Source: an uncultured delta proteobacterium (GTDB lineage: Bacteria > Bdellovibrionota_C > UBA2361 > OMII01). Taken from it: DNA of 64,000 nt. The stretch's first letter is position 1; each line of letters begins with the position of its first letter. A model generated the notes under the pieces. It had not been told where the DNA came from. It saw only the letters and a list, made by a program, of their open reading frames with translations, and made no database searches. The position numbers were made by a program, and so were the translations under genes. The stretch is taken from assembly GCA_903904735.1 (NCBI GenBank), contig CAIVDM010000220.1:28758-92757 (forward strand), read 5' to 3'. Below are positions 8,430-17,032 of this stretch, one piece after another.

Positions 8430-9686
8430 ATGGCAGACGACAAGAAAGAGGCCAAACCCGCGATAATCGTAAAGAAGGGCGGCCATGGAGGAAGCCATGG
8501 AGGCGCCTGGAAGATCGCGTACGCCGACTTCACCACGGCGATGATGTGTTTCTTTCTTTGTATGTGGCTGATCAACACGGCCTCTGTGACGACGCGACAA
8601 GCGATAGCGTCGTATTTCCGTAAGCCTTCGATCTTCCAAGAAGGCAGTGGTCAGCCACTTCTGCTCGGCGGTCAGGGTATCCTCTCTGATGCGTATATGC
8701 CTCCGCGAGAACGAGACCCCCGCAAACTCAAGGACCCGAGCGAGGATCAAAAGACATACGGCGAGACATCACAGGATCTCGATAAACTTTATATTCAAGA
8801 GGCGAAAGTAGAACCCAAGAAACACAAGGGGCCAACAGAGGTAACGGGTCTGAATTCCCAGAACAAGCAGATAGAGGAATCCCGAAAGGAGATCAAACTC
8901 CGCATAATCGCTCAGGAGACACAACGCCAGATCGAACGGCTCACGAACTCGGCGGCGGCTACCACGAAGGAGCTTGGCAAGCTTGAGATGAAGGTCGAAC
9001 CAGATGGTCTAAAAATAGAGATCATGGACACCGACAAATACTCTATGTTCGACAGTGGCAGCGCGAAGATACGCAAAGACGCGGAGCCCGCGTTTCGTCA
9101 GATTACAGATATTATCAGGCGATATCCAAACACTCTTGAGGTTTACGGTCACACCGACTCGCAGCCCTTCCCTTCCCGCACCGGCGGATACACGAACTGG
9201 GAACTGTCAGCGGACCGAGCGAACGCCGCCCGTCGTCTCATCGTAGCCCAAGGCTACCAGGGAGACAAAATTCAAAGTGTGACCGGCAAAGCTTCCACTG
9301 AGCCCCGCAACCCGAGCAATCCAATTGACCCATCGAATCGCAGAATTACGCTTAAACTAAAATTTGACCTCTCTTCTGAACTCTTAAAAACGGAAACTCC
9401 TGAGCCCGTGTCAACCGATCCACTCAAGGAGTTACTCTTCTCTAAGGAGGCCCAACAACAACTCGTGGAACCAACTCCTCCGCAGTCAGTTGAGTCGCCA
9501 ACATCAGGCCTTCCAGAGGCGCGCGGACCGGAAGCACCCGAAGTCACCTCTCTCGCGAAGGGCACCCCGCAAGTACGACTCCCTGAGCAAGTGCCACCCA
9601 CAGGCAATCCGGATTATATGCCAGATAATAAGGTTTTCGGAGATAGCCCTGTCGTAGGCGCCAGGGATATCCTCAGCACGAGGTGA
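8430..9686 (+). CDS. motB: Flagellar motor stator protein MotB with C-terminal extension
   Basis: A 418-residue partner of MotA. A Gly/His-rich basic N-terminus leads into one transmembrane helix, AYADFTTAMMCFFLCMWLI, with the ion-binding Asp at residue 33. A plug-like and coiled-coil linker spans about residues 55-185. The OmpA-like peptidoglycan-binding domain covers about 185-312, with YGHTDSQPF and NWELSADRANAARR. Unusually, a Pro/Glu/Ser-rich tail of about 105 residues follows (313-418), making the protein longer than a typical MotB of about 310. The tail would be periplasmic and disordered. It follows motA in the same operon. Confidence 0.92.
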   Translation: MADDKKEAKPAIIVKKGGHGGSHGGAWKIAYADFTTAMMCFFLCMWLINTASVTTRQAIASYFRKPSIFQEGSGQPLLLGGQGILSDAYMPPRERDPRKLKDPSEDQKTYGETSQDLDKLYIQEAKVEPKKHKGPTEVTGLNSQNKQIEESRKEIKLRIIAQETQRQIERLTNSAAATTKELGKLEMKVEPDGLKIEIMDTDKYSMFDSGSAKIRKDAEPAFRQITDIIRRYPNTLEVYGHTDSQPFPSRTGGYTNWELSADRANAARRLIVAQGYQGDKIQSVTGKASTEPRNPSNPIDPSNRRITLKLKFDLSSELLKTETPEPVSTDPLKELLFSKEAQQQLVEPTPPQSVESPTSGLPEARGPEAPEVTSLAKGTPQVRLPEQVPPTGNPDYMPDNKVFGDSPVVGARDILSTR

Positions 9687-9734
9687 TTCCAGTTCGTATA
9701 GAACTCTGCCAAGCCGCTCCTATGCGAGCACAAG

Positions 9735-9827
9735 GCGGAGCTAGAAGCTCCGCGCTCGTTAAGAGCCGACAACACTAGACATTCACCAGCCCAATCGCCA
9801 CACGGACCGCGGAGCTTCCAGCTCCGC
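9735..9827. repeat. Two inverted copies of a 19-nt perfect hairpin
   Basis: Positions 9735-9753 form a hairpin with arms GCGGAGCT and AGCTCCGC around a three-base loop. Positions 9809-9827 form a second with the same 8-bp arms. Read on the opposite strand, the first copy differs from the second by one loop base, so they are inverted copies about 55 bases apart. A degenerate copy lies near 2464. No T-tract follows, so this looks like a dispersed palindromic (REP-like) element between motB and the DUF423 gene rather than an ordinary terminator. Confidence 0.6.
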
Positions 9828-9906
9828 TCTTCGCTACAGTCAAGCTCGGTGACGTGGTTCGTTGCCTTGCGCGCCTGCAACATTTATTTCGGGAACGACT
9901 TGTTCG

Positions 9907-9936
9907 GTGACAGCACTCCCTCATGCCCTGTATAGT
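9907..9936 (+). promoter_or_regulatory. Sigma70-like promoter for the DUF423 gene
   Basis: GTGACA (9907-9912) and TATAGT (9931-9936) are separated by 18 bases. Transcription would begin at about 9943, which is the A of the ATG itself, and no Shine-Dalgarno lies upstream. The gene may therefore be read from a leaderless mRNA. Inference from motif spacing only. Confidence 0.45.
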
Positions 9937-9942
9937 GCCGAC

Positions 9943-10314
9943 ATGAAGGATAAACTAGCGGTAGCAGCGTGCATCTCCATGGCTCTTGCGGTTGGATGCG
10001 GCGCCTTTGGCGCGCACGCGCTTCAAGACACACTCTCCGAAAAGGACTTAGCTATCTGGCACACCGCCGTTCTCTATCAAATGGTTCACTCACTAGCGGC
10101 TCTTATCGTTACTACCTTCGAGCGAGATGGCAGAAAGACAACTCGACTAGCAGCTCTTTTTCTACTCTCCACTACTGTGTTCTCAGGCTCTCTCTATCTC
10201 CTCGTGCTGCTAAACCAGCGTTGGATGGGCGCGATAACTCCCCTTGGAGGCACCGGATTTATCATCTCCTGGCTGCTATTCGCCCGTCTGTTGATGAGAA
10301 CAAACCGATTATAA
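9943..10314 (+). CDS. DUF423 family inner-membrane protein
   Basis: A 123-residue membrane protein of the DUF423 (YgdD-like) family, function unknown. Four hydrophobic helices are visible. The first contains GCGAFGAHALQDTL and the following segment has the IWHTAVLYQMVHSLAAL His-rich signature. ITPLGGTGFIISWLLF forms the last helix. The longer frame to 9862 was rejected because ATG 9943 matches the family N-terminus. No ribosome-binding site precedes it (see the promoter entry). Downstream, a lipoprotein gene begins 88 bases later on the same strand. Confidence 0.85.
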   Translation: MKDKLAVAACISMALAVGCGAFGAHALQDTLSEKDLAIWHTAVLYQMVHSLAALIVTTFERDGRKTTRLAALFLLSTTVFSGSLYLLVLLNQRWMGAITPLGGTGFIISWLLFARLLMRTNRL

Positions 10315-10402
10315 TCATGAGCAGGCCAAAGGAACCGATACGCCCCGGTCTCGCATCTTAAAGCTCACACAGTCTTGCGTCTCACCACTTTCGGTACATT
10401 CG

Positions 10403-10978
10403 ATGAAACGTCTCGTCATCTTATTGCTCGTGACCATGATCACCTCCTGTGGTGGGGGCGGTGGCGGTGGTAGCAGCGACACCAATTTCGCAGGGAATCT
10501 CTCGCTTGATCTTGAGAGAGACAACCTCGACTCAGGCGACCTCACCCAAGTTAAAATTGAGGTGCGAGATCTCAATGAAAACGGCGCAATCCTTAAGATC
10601 AGATCCTCCACTTCTTTGCGATACGTGCGAAACACGGCAGTTCTCTTTCCTGACCGAGACGAGGAGCTACGAGTATCTCCGAGCACAGATCAAGCGACGG
10701 ACAATGAGCGCTACCTAGTCTTTTTCCTCTCTCCAGAAGATGCAATCGGAGGAAATTACGTTCAGCTCGAGTTCACGATGAAGGCGACAAAGGGTGACGA
10801 CGACGCGTTCATCGAGCTCGACCTCGACAATAATGACGCGAACATTCCTGACTCAAAGGAGTTTTCTATCACGAGCCCACGGTTCTCCGCCGTAGTTGAG
10901 CGAGGCTTGTATATCGCCCGTGACGCGTCGGAACCCACTCCCACCCCGGAACCATCGGGAACGGGGACGACAAACTAG
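10403..10978 (+). CDS. Gly-rich predicted lipoprotein
   Basis: A 191-residue protein of unknown function. The signal peptide LVILLLVTMITSC ends in a lipobox-type Cys, followed by seven glycines as a flexible spacer. The body is rich in Asp/Glu and alternating hydrophobic residues, compatible with a beta-sandwich, and contains IELDLDNNDANIPDSKEF, an Asp/Asn-rich stretch that could bind calcium. The C-terminal 20 residues are a Pro/Thr/Gly tail. It converges with the large sugar-dehydrogenase-like gene; 119 bases separate the two stops. No family recognised. Confidence 0.7.
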   Translation: MKRLVILLLVTMITSCGGGGGGGSSDTNFAGNLSLDLERDNLDSGDLTQVKIEVRDLNENGAILKIRSSTSLRYVRNTAVLFPDRDEELRVSPSTDQATDNERYLVFFLSPEDAIGGNYVQLEFTMKATKGDDDAFIELDLDNNDANIPDSKEFSITSPRFSAVVERGLYIARDASEPTPTPEPSGTGTTN

Positions 10979-11097
10979 CCTGGCAAGGCACTCTTCGACA
11001 GGAGCGACCGTTCGCCATGAACGATGTCAGGCGCTTGAGACCATTCGGTCTTGGAATCGCAGAGGCACGTGTTCATAAGCTTTTTCAATTCTTCCGA

Positions 11098-14000
11098 CTA
11101 CTTCAACTTAAACTGAATCGACAGCGCTCCTCCTTGCGTGCCAGACGCGTTGCTGCCAGAGAATGGAACCGCCGTCATTCGGTACACTTGTTTACTATAC
11201 GTCCATGATGGATAGGAACTTGTCGTGCTTGGCGTTAAAGCGAACGGTCCGTTGTTGTCAACCGAGACCGCCGCGGCGTCGATCATCCACTGCACGCTTA
11301 CCACGCCTGTGCCCGTGAGGTTCGCGCGCACGTTGATTTGTGGGGATGCGCCTAAGTCACTCACCGCGATCTCCGCTCCATTGGGAATCGACGTGTAATT
11401 AGGAAATGGCTCGCCAGTGGTTGCGTTAATCAGTGTGAGGCTCGAAACCGAGAACGCGGGATTGGTTGGATTTACCGTTAGCAGCCCGTTTCGTGCTGAA
11501 CGCAAGAGAGTGTCGGTAGCCTCTAGCTTAATCAAATAGGTGCCGATGGTTGATGCCGTCACTCCCGTCGTCGCCGCTGTGGGCGAGGAAAACGTTAGGG
11601 TGCCTGGTCCACGCATCCGGGACCACAAGATGTTTAGAACCCCTGTGGGTAGACCATCATCCCTCACCGTTCCTTTCAACGTGATATTTGGGCCGTTGGG
11701 CACGGTTTGAGGCAAACCAGGGTCAACCGCGGGCGCCTGATTCACTCCAGACGGCGTGTTGGTCGGGGTCGCCGTCGGTGTCGCCGTGGGGGTTGCGGTA
11801 GGAGTATTGGTCGGGGTCGCCGTGGCTACTGGAGTTGGCTCATCTCCTACGACAATGGTGGTCGTGGCGGTACCTGTCAGACCCGAGGGATCTTTGACGG
11901 TCAGCGTAACGGTATAGGTTCCAGCTGTCGCAAACGTCTTACTCGCGATGGCGTTCGTGGACGAATCGCCGCCGCCAAGATCCCACACATAGGTCAGCGG
12001 ATCTCGCTGGGAGTCACTTGAAGCTGATCCATCAAAGATCACGGTTAACGGTGGCGTTCCTGACGAGGGTGATTTCTTGATCACAGCCATCGGAGCTGTA
12101 TTAGCGGCGGTGCTGCCACTTAGGGTGAATAGCACGCTCAAAGCGTCACCTTGAGTTCCTTTTCCTCCAGCGAGGGAATACGGAACCGCTGTGACAAGAT
12201 ATCGCTTTTTCGTATACACCCATGATGGGAGATCTGTACTCGTACTCGGTTCGATGGAATACGGCGCGCTGTCATCAGTGCCTGTGGCCGCGGCATCTTG
12301 GAGAAACGCGACGCTTCCAATGCCAGAACCCTGTGTATTCGCGCGCACGTTTATGGCGGTGGCTCCGAGGGTGGGAAGTGAGATGACAGCACCGTTTTTG
12401 ATCGCCTCATACCCTGGAATGACCTGATCGGTAGCGGCGTTAATCAGCGACAAACTCGTGACCGCGAATGCGGACTGCGCTGGGTTTAGCGTCGCGATCG
12501 TGTTTTGCGCCCCACGTAGCAGGGAATCATTGCCCTCTAATTTTATAAGATAGGTTCCCACAGTCGAGGCGGTAGCGCTTGTTGAGGGCGATGTCGCCGA
12601 CGCGAACGTGAGAGCGTTCGGTCCCCTCACTCGTGACCAAAGAGCCGTCAGAATTCCCTTCGGTAGTCCATCATCAAAAAGGGAGCCATTCAGCGCAAAT
12701 GACTTCCCTACACGCGCGGTCTGTGGCAGTGGAGCCACTACAACTGGCGCCGCGTTGACCGCTGTGGAGGCGAACACGGTGATCACGCTCGTAGTCTCCG
12801 CGTAATAACCCAACGCGTCAGTTACCCTTAGCGTGACTGAATACTTTCCTGGCGCGCTGAACGTGCGTGTTACGGAGGCAGTGTCCGCCGTGTCACCAGC
12901 GCCAAAATCCCAGCGGTATCGCAGCGCTGTTCCCTCTGGATCAGTCGAATCAGCGGCGCTTAATGTTACTTGAAGAGGCGCCAAGCCCGCGAGAGCGCTC
13001 GCTGATATAATCGCCGAGGGTGGAAGATTGCGATAAATTGCCTTGAACGACGTAGGCACAACACCGACCGTAAAGGCCCGTTCACGTGACATGAGCCCAT
13101 CTTCCCATTGAAAGAAGCTTCTTCCCTGATGCAAGGGGTCAGCCACGAGCGTCTGTTGAGAGTTTTGCACTGGATACGCCGTGTAGGGCGTTAGGACCTG
13201 TAACTCCTCATCTATGTAGGTCATCTGTGCGCCGGTCGGCTCACTCAGAAAAGTCGTGTCTGTCGTTTTTGGATTAACGACCGTACAGGCTTGATCATCC
13301 AACCCTTCTCCAGCGGTGGCGAATAGGCAAACCACGAAGCGAGTGTTGTCACTGTGTTCGCTCGCCTCAAAGCTTCCAGACGAGACCCCTGAGAGCTGAT
13401 CCACCAAATGTTCGTGAAGGTTGTGACGCTGGATAATCGACCAGGTAAGCGCGCTGTCCGGCACGCGCACACCGTTAAACTCCGCGTATCCAGCGAACTG
13501 AATTGTGTCACCGATAGCGTAGGTCGTATCAGCGCTGGGAGATGTTATCTGAACTTTCGGCGGCGTCGTTCCGGTCCGAATCACTACCGATGTCGTCGCC
13601 TCGGCGAATGGAGCTGTGGTCTCTCGCACCGTCAAGGTGGCCTCAAACGTGCCCACCGTCTGATACACATGGGTTGGATTCGGCGACGATTCACCGCCTC
13701 CAGTCCCATCGCCGAAGTCCCACGAATACGAGAGCGACTGCCCATCGGCGTCACTGGTGCCGGTCGTATCGAACGTTACCGCGAGTGGAATCGATCCACC
13801 TATCGGGTTAGCTTTCAATACCGCCGTGGGTGGCGTATTGCTTGAGCCGGTGTAGCGATAGCGTCTCACCTGGCTTTTGCGCGTGACCAGATCGAGGAAT
13901 ACCGCGTAGAGATTCGTGTCAGGACCGATAAGGAGTTGCACAGCGCCTCCCGAGGGCGATATCTCTGTAGCGAATGGGTTTACCGTTGGAATTCCATTGG

Positions 14001-15279
14001 GATCGAAGGTGAGATATCGAATCGTGTGCTGGGCATAATCAGCGACAAAGAGAGCGCCTCGATACTTAGCTGGATAGGCGGTTCCTGCGTAAAACGCCAC
14101 ACCCGTGACCGATGCCCCCAGATCTTTGCCAGTCGAGTCGACTGGATGACGATATGAAAAAACGGGCGCGACCACGGCACCGAGTCCCTGGTTATACAGG
14201 GCTTTACAATAATCAGTAGTCCGCGAGAAGCTGCCGAAAGCAGAGTTGACGAGGCTCACCGTATTGCCCGTTCCCACAGTGCTGTTAGTGGTGTTGCCGC
14301 CTTCATAGCAAGGCCACCCGTGATTGACACCCTTGCCTGAGTTGACCTCTTCCCATGCGCTTGTCCCCACGTCTCCGAGATACACCTGCCCTGTTGAGGG
14401 ATTTAGTGTGATTCGAAAAGGATTTCGCATTCCGTATGACCATACTTTCGAGCGATTCGAATTGGGCTTAGCTGGATCGTAAAACGGGTTACCCGGAACT
14501 CCATATCCCGTATTGGGATCGATGCGTAACACTTTGCCTGATGGCGAGTCCAGCATTTGGCTACGAAGAGAAACCTTTGTGGCGCCGCCATAAGGAGCTC
14601 CATCACCATGTGATAAGTACAGGTATCCATCCGCGCCAAAGATCGCGCTCCCCGCGCTATGAGATAGCTCGTCACTTGGGAGGCAGTCTTCAATCGGTGT
14701 GCCATCCATCGTAAGACCCGTCATGCAGGATGCAGGCTCAGGAATGATTGTAGCGCCTTGGGCGAGAACTGGAGCGACGTTGGCGGCGATGCTATTGCGA
14801 CCAAGGATCGTCTCCATCGTTCCGGGTAAAGCGACGTTGTAGTTTTTAGCGGCGTCGGCCTGCACTCGCACAAGACGCGACACTCGTGGCGCCGTGTCAT
14901 CGGCCAGCAATTCAGGGGGATCGTAGGTGAAGAAGAGATAGACATAGGGGCGCGTCGGGAACTGCGGGTCCAACGCGATTCCTCCTAGCCCTCGGTCTGT
15001 TCGACGATTCGTAATCGCCGATATATCGATAAAGGGCGTGGCGAGTAGCTGTCCATCTTGCGCGACACGAACGATGCCTTCTTTTAACGCCAGGTAAAAA
15101 CGTCCTTCATGCCCAAATGCCACCGACGTCGCCGGTGGGAGATCCGAGAGAAGAATGTCCTCAACAAATCCGCTTCCTCCGACTAGCTGTGACTGCGCGA
15201 CGGCGCTCATCGGCTTGGCTAATCCTGTGAGACAGAGCAGAGCGAACCAGAGCAACCGAATTTTTTGAATAAGAGTCAT
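11098..15279 (-). CDS. Giant secreted sugar dehydrogenase-like protein with PKD repeats
   Basis: A 1393-residue exported protein. ATG 15279 is preceded by GAGGTGG; a GTG nine bases upstream is less likely. After a signal peptide, residues about 33-480 form a glucose/sorbosone dehydrogenase-like (PQQ-type) beta-propeller, with GLGGIALDPQFPT, SYGMRNPFRI, GDVGTSAWEEVN and HGWPCYEGG. PKD domain 1 (about 490-570) has SYSWDFGDGTG. An unassigned stretch of about 170 residues follows. PKD domain 2 (about 750-835) and PKD domain 3 (about 1055-1140) bracket module A (about 840-1050). Module A is repeated as module B (about 1185 to the end) after a Thr-Pro repeat linker (TPTATPTATPTATPTNTP). Both modules share DDGLP, LWSR-RGP, GTYLIKLE and SWxYxK. 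It probably oxidises or binds a sugar or polysaccharide outside the cell. Confidence 0.8.
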   Translation of the reverse strand: MTLIQKIRLLWFALLCLTGLAKPMSAVAQSQLVGGSGFVEDILLSDLPPATSVAFGHEGRFYLALKEGIVRVAQDGQLLATPFIDISAITNRRTDRGLGGIALDPQFPTRPYVYLFFTYDPPELLADDTAPRVSRLVRVQADAAKNYNVALPGTMETILGRNSIAANVAPVLAQGATIIPEPASCMTGLTMDGTPIEDCLPSDELSHSAGSAIFGADGYLYLSHGDGAPYGGATKVSLRSQMLDSPSGKVLRIDPNTGYGVPGNPFYDPAKPNSNRSKVWSYGMRNPFRITLNPSTGQVYLGDVGTSAWEEVNSGKGVNHGWPCYEGGNTTNSTVGTGNTVSLVNSAFGSFSRTTDYCKALYNQGLGAVVAPVFSYRHPVDSTGKDLGASVTGVAFYAGTAYPAKYRGALFVADYAQHTIRYLTFDPNGIPTVNPFATEISPSGGAVQLLIGPDTNLYAVFLDLVTRKSQVRRYRYTGSSNTPPTAVLKANPIGGSIPLAVTFDTTGTSDADGQSLSYSWDFGDGTGGGESSPNPTHVYQTVGTFEATLTVRETTAPFAEATTSVVIRTGTTPPKVQITSPSADTTYAIGDTIQFAGYAEFNGVRVPDSALTWSIIQRHNLHEHLVDQLSGVSSGSFEASEHSDNTRFVVCLFATAGEGLDDQACTVVNPKTTDTTFLSEPTGAQMTYIDEELQVLTPYTAYPVQNSQQTLVADPLHQGRSFFQWEDGLMSRERAFTVGVVPTSFKAIYRNLPPSAIISASALAGLAPLQVTLSAADSTDPEGTALRYRWDFGAGDTADTASVTRTFSAPGKYSVTLRVTDALGYYAETTSVITVFASTAVNAAPVVVAPLPQTARVGKSFALNGSLFDDGLPKGILTALWSRVRGPNALTFASATSPSTSATASTVGTYLIKLEGNDSLLRGAQNTIATLNPAQSAFAVTSLSLINAATDQVIPGYEAIKNGAVISLPTLGATAINVRANTQGSGIGSVAFLQDAAATGTDDSAPYSIEPSTSTDLPSWVYTKKRYLVTAVPYSLAGGKGTQGDALSVLFTLSGSTAANTAPMAVIKKSPSSGTPPLTVIFDGSASSDSQRDPLTYVWDLGGGDSSTNAIASKTFATAGTYTVTLTVKDPSGLTGTATTTIVVGDEPTPVATATPTNTPTATPTATPTATPTNTPSGVNQAPAVDPGLPQTVPNGPNITLKGTVRDDGLPTGVLNILWSRMRGPGTLTFSSPTAATTGVTASTIGTYLIKLEATDTLLRSARNGLLTVNPTNPAFSVSSLTLINATTGEPFPNYTSIPNGAEIAVSDLGASPQINVRANLTGTGVVSVQWMIDAAAVSVDNNGPFALTPSTTSSYPSWTYSKQVYRMTAVPFSGSNASGTQGGALSIQFKLK

Positions 15280-15632
15280 GCTGTCCACCTCGTAGATTAG
15301 CTTTGAAGTGAGTCTATAGCGTGCTCATGCCCGCGCATGCATGAGATTGGTCATGGATAGGACCGCCACTTCACGAGTCTCCTCACGACAAACGTCGCAG
15401 AAGCGCGCATTAATCGATCTCTCACCGCCGCTTTTCGCGACCGTGATATTTATGCTGAAGAGATGGGAGGGCGCGCCTCGCCTCTCGAACGCTCAGGAAA
15501 TAAAAGGTTCCGCGCTGAAGACTCGGTTTCAATCTATCTCTATGAGTCGCACGTTGAGAAAATCGGGCACTGATTTCCGTACCCACCTTCGGGGATAACT
15601 GGCTGCGTACGGAATTCAAAAAAGGGAGAAAA
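15280..15632. other. Intergenic region with an 8-bp inverted repeat
   Basis: No gene seen. An inverted repeat TTCCGTAC (15575-15582) / GTACGGAA (15607-15614) lies just downstream of tRNA-Val on the minus strand, after a T-rich run, and may be its terminator or processing hairpin. The left part must hold the promoter of the large minus-strand gene. Confidence 0.4.
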
Positions 15633-15708
15633 TGGTGGGCGCTGCAGGGATCGAACCTACGACATTCAGCTTGTAAGGCTGACGCTCTACCAACTGAGCT
15701 AAGCGCCC
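15633..15708 (-). tRNA. tRNA-Val (anticodon TAC)
   Basis: A 76-nt cloverleaf with encoded CCA. The acceptor arm is GGGCGCT paired with AGCGCCC plus ACCA. The D arm is GCTCAGTTGGTAGAGC. The anticodon stem TCAGC/GCTGA encloses loop CTTACAA, giving anticodon TAC, which reads GTA valine codons. The T arm contains GGTTCGATCC. A T-rich run follows on the minus strand. Confidence 0.96.
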
Positions 15709-15763
15709 GCAAGATTTCCAGCTATCGTTTAACGTCGCGGGTGACGCTAAAAGTCGTCTCTGT

Positions 15764-15789
15764 CTTAATGCTCGCCGGCTCGCATTAAG
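15764..15789. repeat. 26-bp near-perfect palindrome
   Basis: The arms CTTAATGC and GCATTAAG flank TC-GCCGGC-TC, itself centred on a GCCGGC palindrome. It lies between tRNA-Val and the stop of the upstream membrane-protein gene (15850). It could be a terminator-like hairpin for that gene or an operator; no T-tract follows. Confidence 0.4.
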
Positions 15790-15849
15790 CGTCGATTTGA
15801 TACATTCTATCGACTAGGGTTGGGACACTAACGACACCGACGGGAAAAG

Positions 15850-16914
15850 TCAACTAGGTCGCGGAGCGATATCAGTGTGAGCGAAAAGCTCCTTACTTAC
15901 CACTGGGTTACTAATCCTCCAGATGCAGCCATCGATAAAGTAGTGGTGGATATTAATAACCGACGCTATCACTACCCACACCGAATTTGCACCGGGTCCC
16001 ATCTCTTCCGCCATCCACGGAATCCCCGCAAAAACCAGGGCACTACCGGTTAAAAGCACTAGACTGTACGGCATCAGGGCTCTGGAGAGTTGGGAGGAAG
16101 CCGTCGTGGTCACCGCGCTCGACAATCGATTGAGCTCCACCCTCATGGGGAATGGCAGGTACTGGATGGCATGGAATATCTGTACCCAGAAGAGCGCGTT
16201 TGGATTAAAAAACAGAAAAACATACCACACGTACAACGCCACATAAGGAACGACCACTCGAGATGTGACCCGCTGACCCCCAGCCCCCCTAACACGCCAA
16301 AGAGCGGCAAAGCCGGCGAGCATCGACAGCACCGCGACGTAATTCATTATCCGCGAAGATAAATTCAGGAGCGTCAGAGTCGCGCCATCTGGGGTCCACA
16401 AAAGCCGTATGGCCCATAACGCATGCCATGCCGCCATCGCTTTTAGCGAAAGCCGCAGAGTCGATTTTTGCCCTGGCGTGAATCTAATACTATCCAGATA
16501 GGCGAAGGACGCCATCATCCCCCAGGTCTGACCCGTATAATGCAACGCCAGGTACACAGAGGCGGTCGCGATCAAAATCTGAACTGGAAGGGTCAAGGCG
16601 GGATTCACCGCGAGCGCGCCTAATGCCCCAAGGGCGTATACTACCAAGAGCAGCGGCAGATAGACCGAAGCCCAGGGATACGCTCGCGCGAACTCCCACG
16701 ATGAATACAGAAGTCGATAGGAAGCGAGAAAATGCGTGCCGTTTAACGCGACTGTGAGAATCAGAAACTTCTCTAGGACAAGTTCGGAGGATATGAGGAA
16801 GCTAGTGGCGCAGAGTAGGCACAGCACCAGAATGGAAGCTCCGCCAAATAACCACACGTCCAGCGCGGGAGCCACGATGGTACGACGGGGTGAACACAGG
16901 CTCGAATCACTCAT
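15850..16914 (-). CDS. Polytopic membrane protein of unknown function
   Basis: A 354-residue integral membrane protein with about eight to nine hydrophobic helices. Conserved-looking polar motifs sit at helix ends: NGTHFLASYRLLY near residue 58, ALHYTGQTWGMMASFAY near 123, IFHAIQYLPFPMRVELNR near 243 and NIHHYFIDGCIWRI near 327. The repeated His residues in or near the membrane resemble metal- or heme-binding proteins, but no family was recognised with certainty. It lies 56 bases beyond the lon stop hairpin, on the same strand. Function is not assigned. Confidence 0.7.
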   Translation of the reverse strand: MSDSSLCSPRRTIVAPALDVWLFGGASILVLCLLCATSFLISSELVLEKFLILTVALNGTHFLASYRLLYSSWEFARAYPWASVYLPLLLVVYALGALGALAVNPALTLPVQILIATASVYLALHYTGQTWGMMASFAYLDSIRFTPGQKSTLRLSLKAMAAWHALWAIRLLWTPDGATLTLLNLSSRIMNYVAVLSMLAGFAALWRVRGAGGQRVTSRVVVPYVALYVWYVFLFFNPNALFWVQIFHAIQYLPFPMRVELNRLSSAVTTTASSQLSRALMPYSLVLLTGSALVFAGIPWMAEEMGPGANSVWVVIASVINIHHYFIDGCIWRISNPVVSKELFAHTDIAPRPS

Positions 16915-16969
16915 CGCACTATTCGAGAAAACCCGGAAATTATTAAGCCCTCAACAGCGGTGTTTAGCC

Positions 16970-17028
16970 ACACGAAGGGCGCGTGGCCATCACCTTGAGA
17001 GGTGGTGAACAGCACGCGCCCTTCGTGT
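16970..17028. terminator. Large 16-bp-stem hairpin immediately after lon
   Basis: CACGAAGGGCGCGTG (16971-16985) is exactly complementary to CACGCGCCCTTCGTG (17013-17027), with one more A-T pair outside. The 27-nt loop contains a second perfect stem, CACCT-TGAG-AGGTG. It begins five bases after the lon stop codon. There is no T-tract, so it may stabilise the 3' end or insulate the downstream gene instead of acting as a classic intrinsic terminator. Confidence 0.65.
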
Positions 17029-17032
17029 TCGA

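Noticed and set aside
11707..12021. Arg-rich plus-strand frames inside the sugar-dehydrogenase gene
   Set aside because: They are antisense shadows of the Thr-Pro and PKD coding sequence, as shown by their repetitive Arg/Gly composition.
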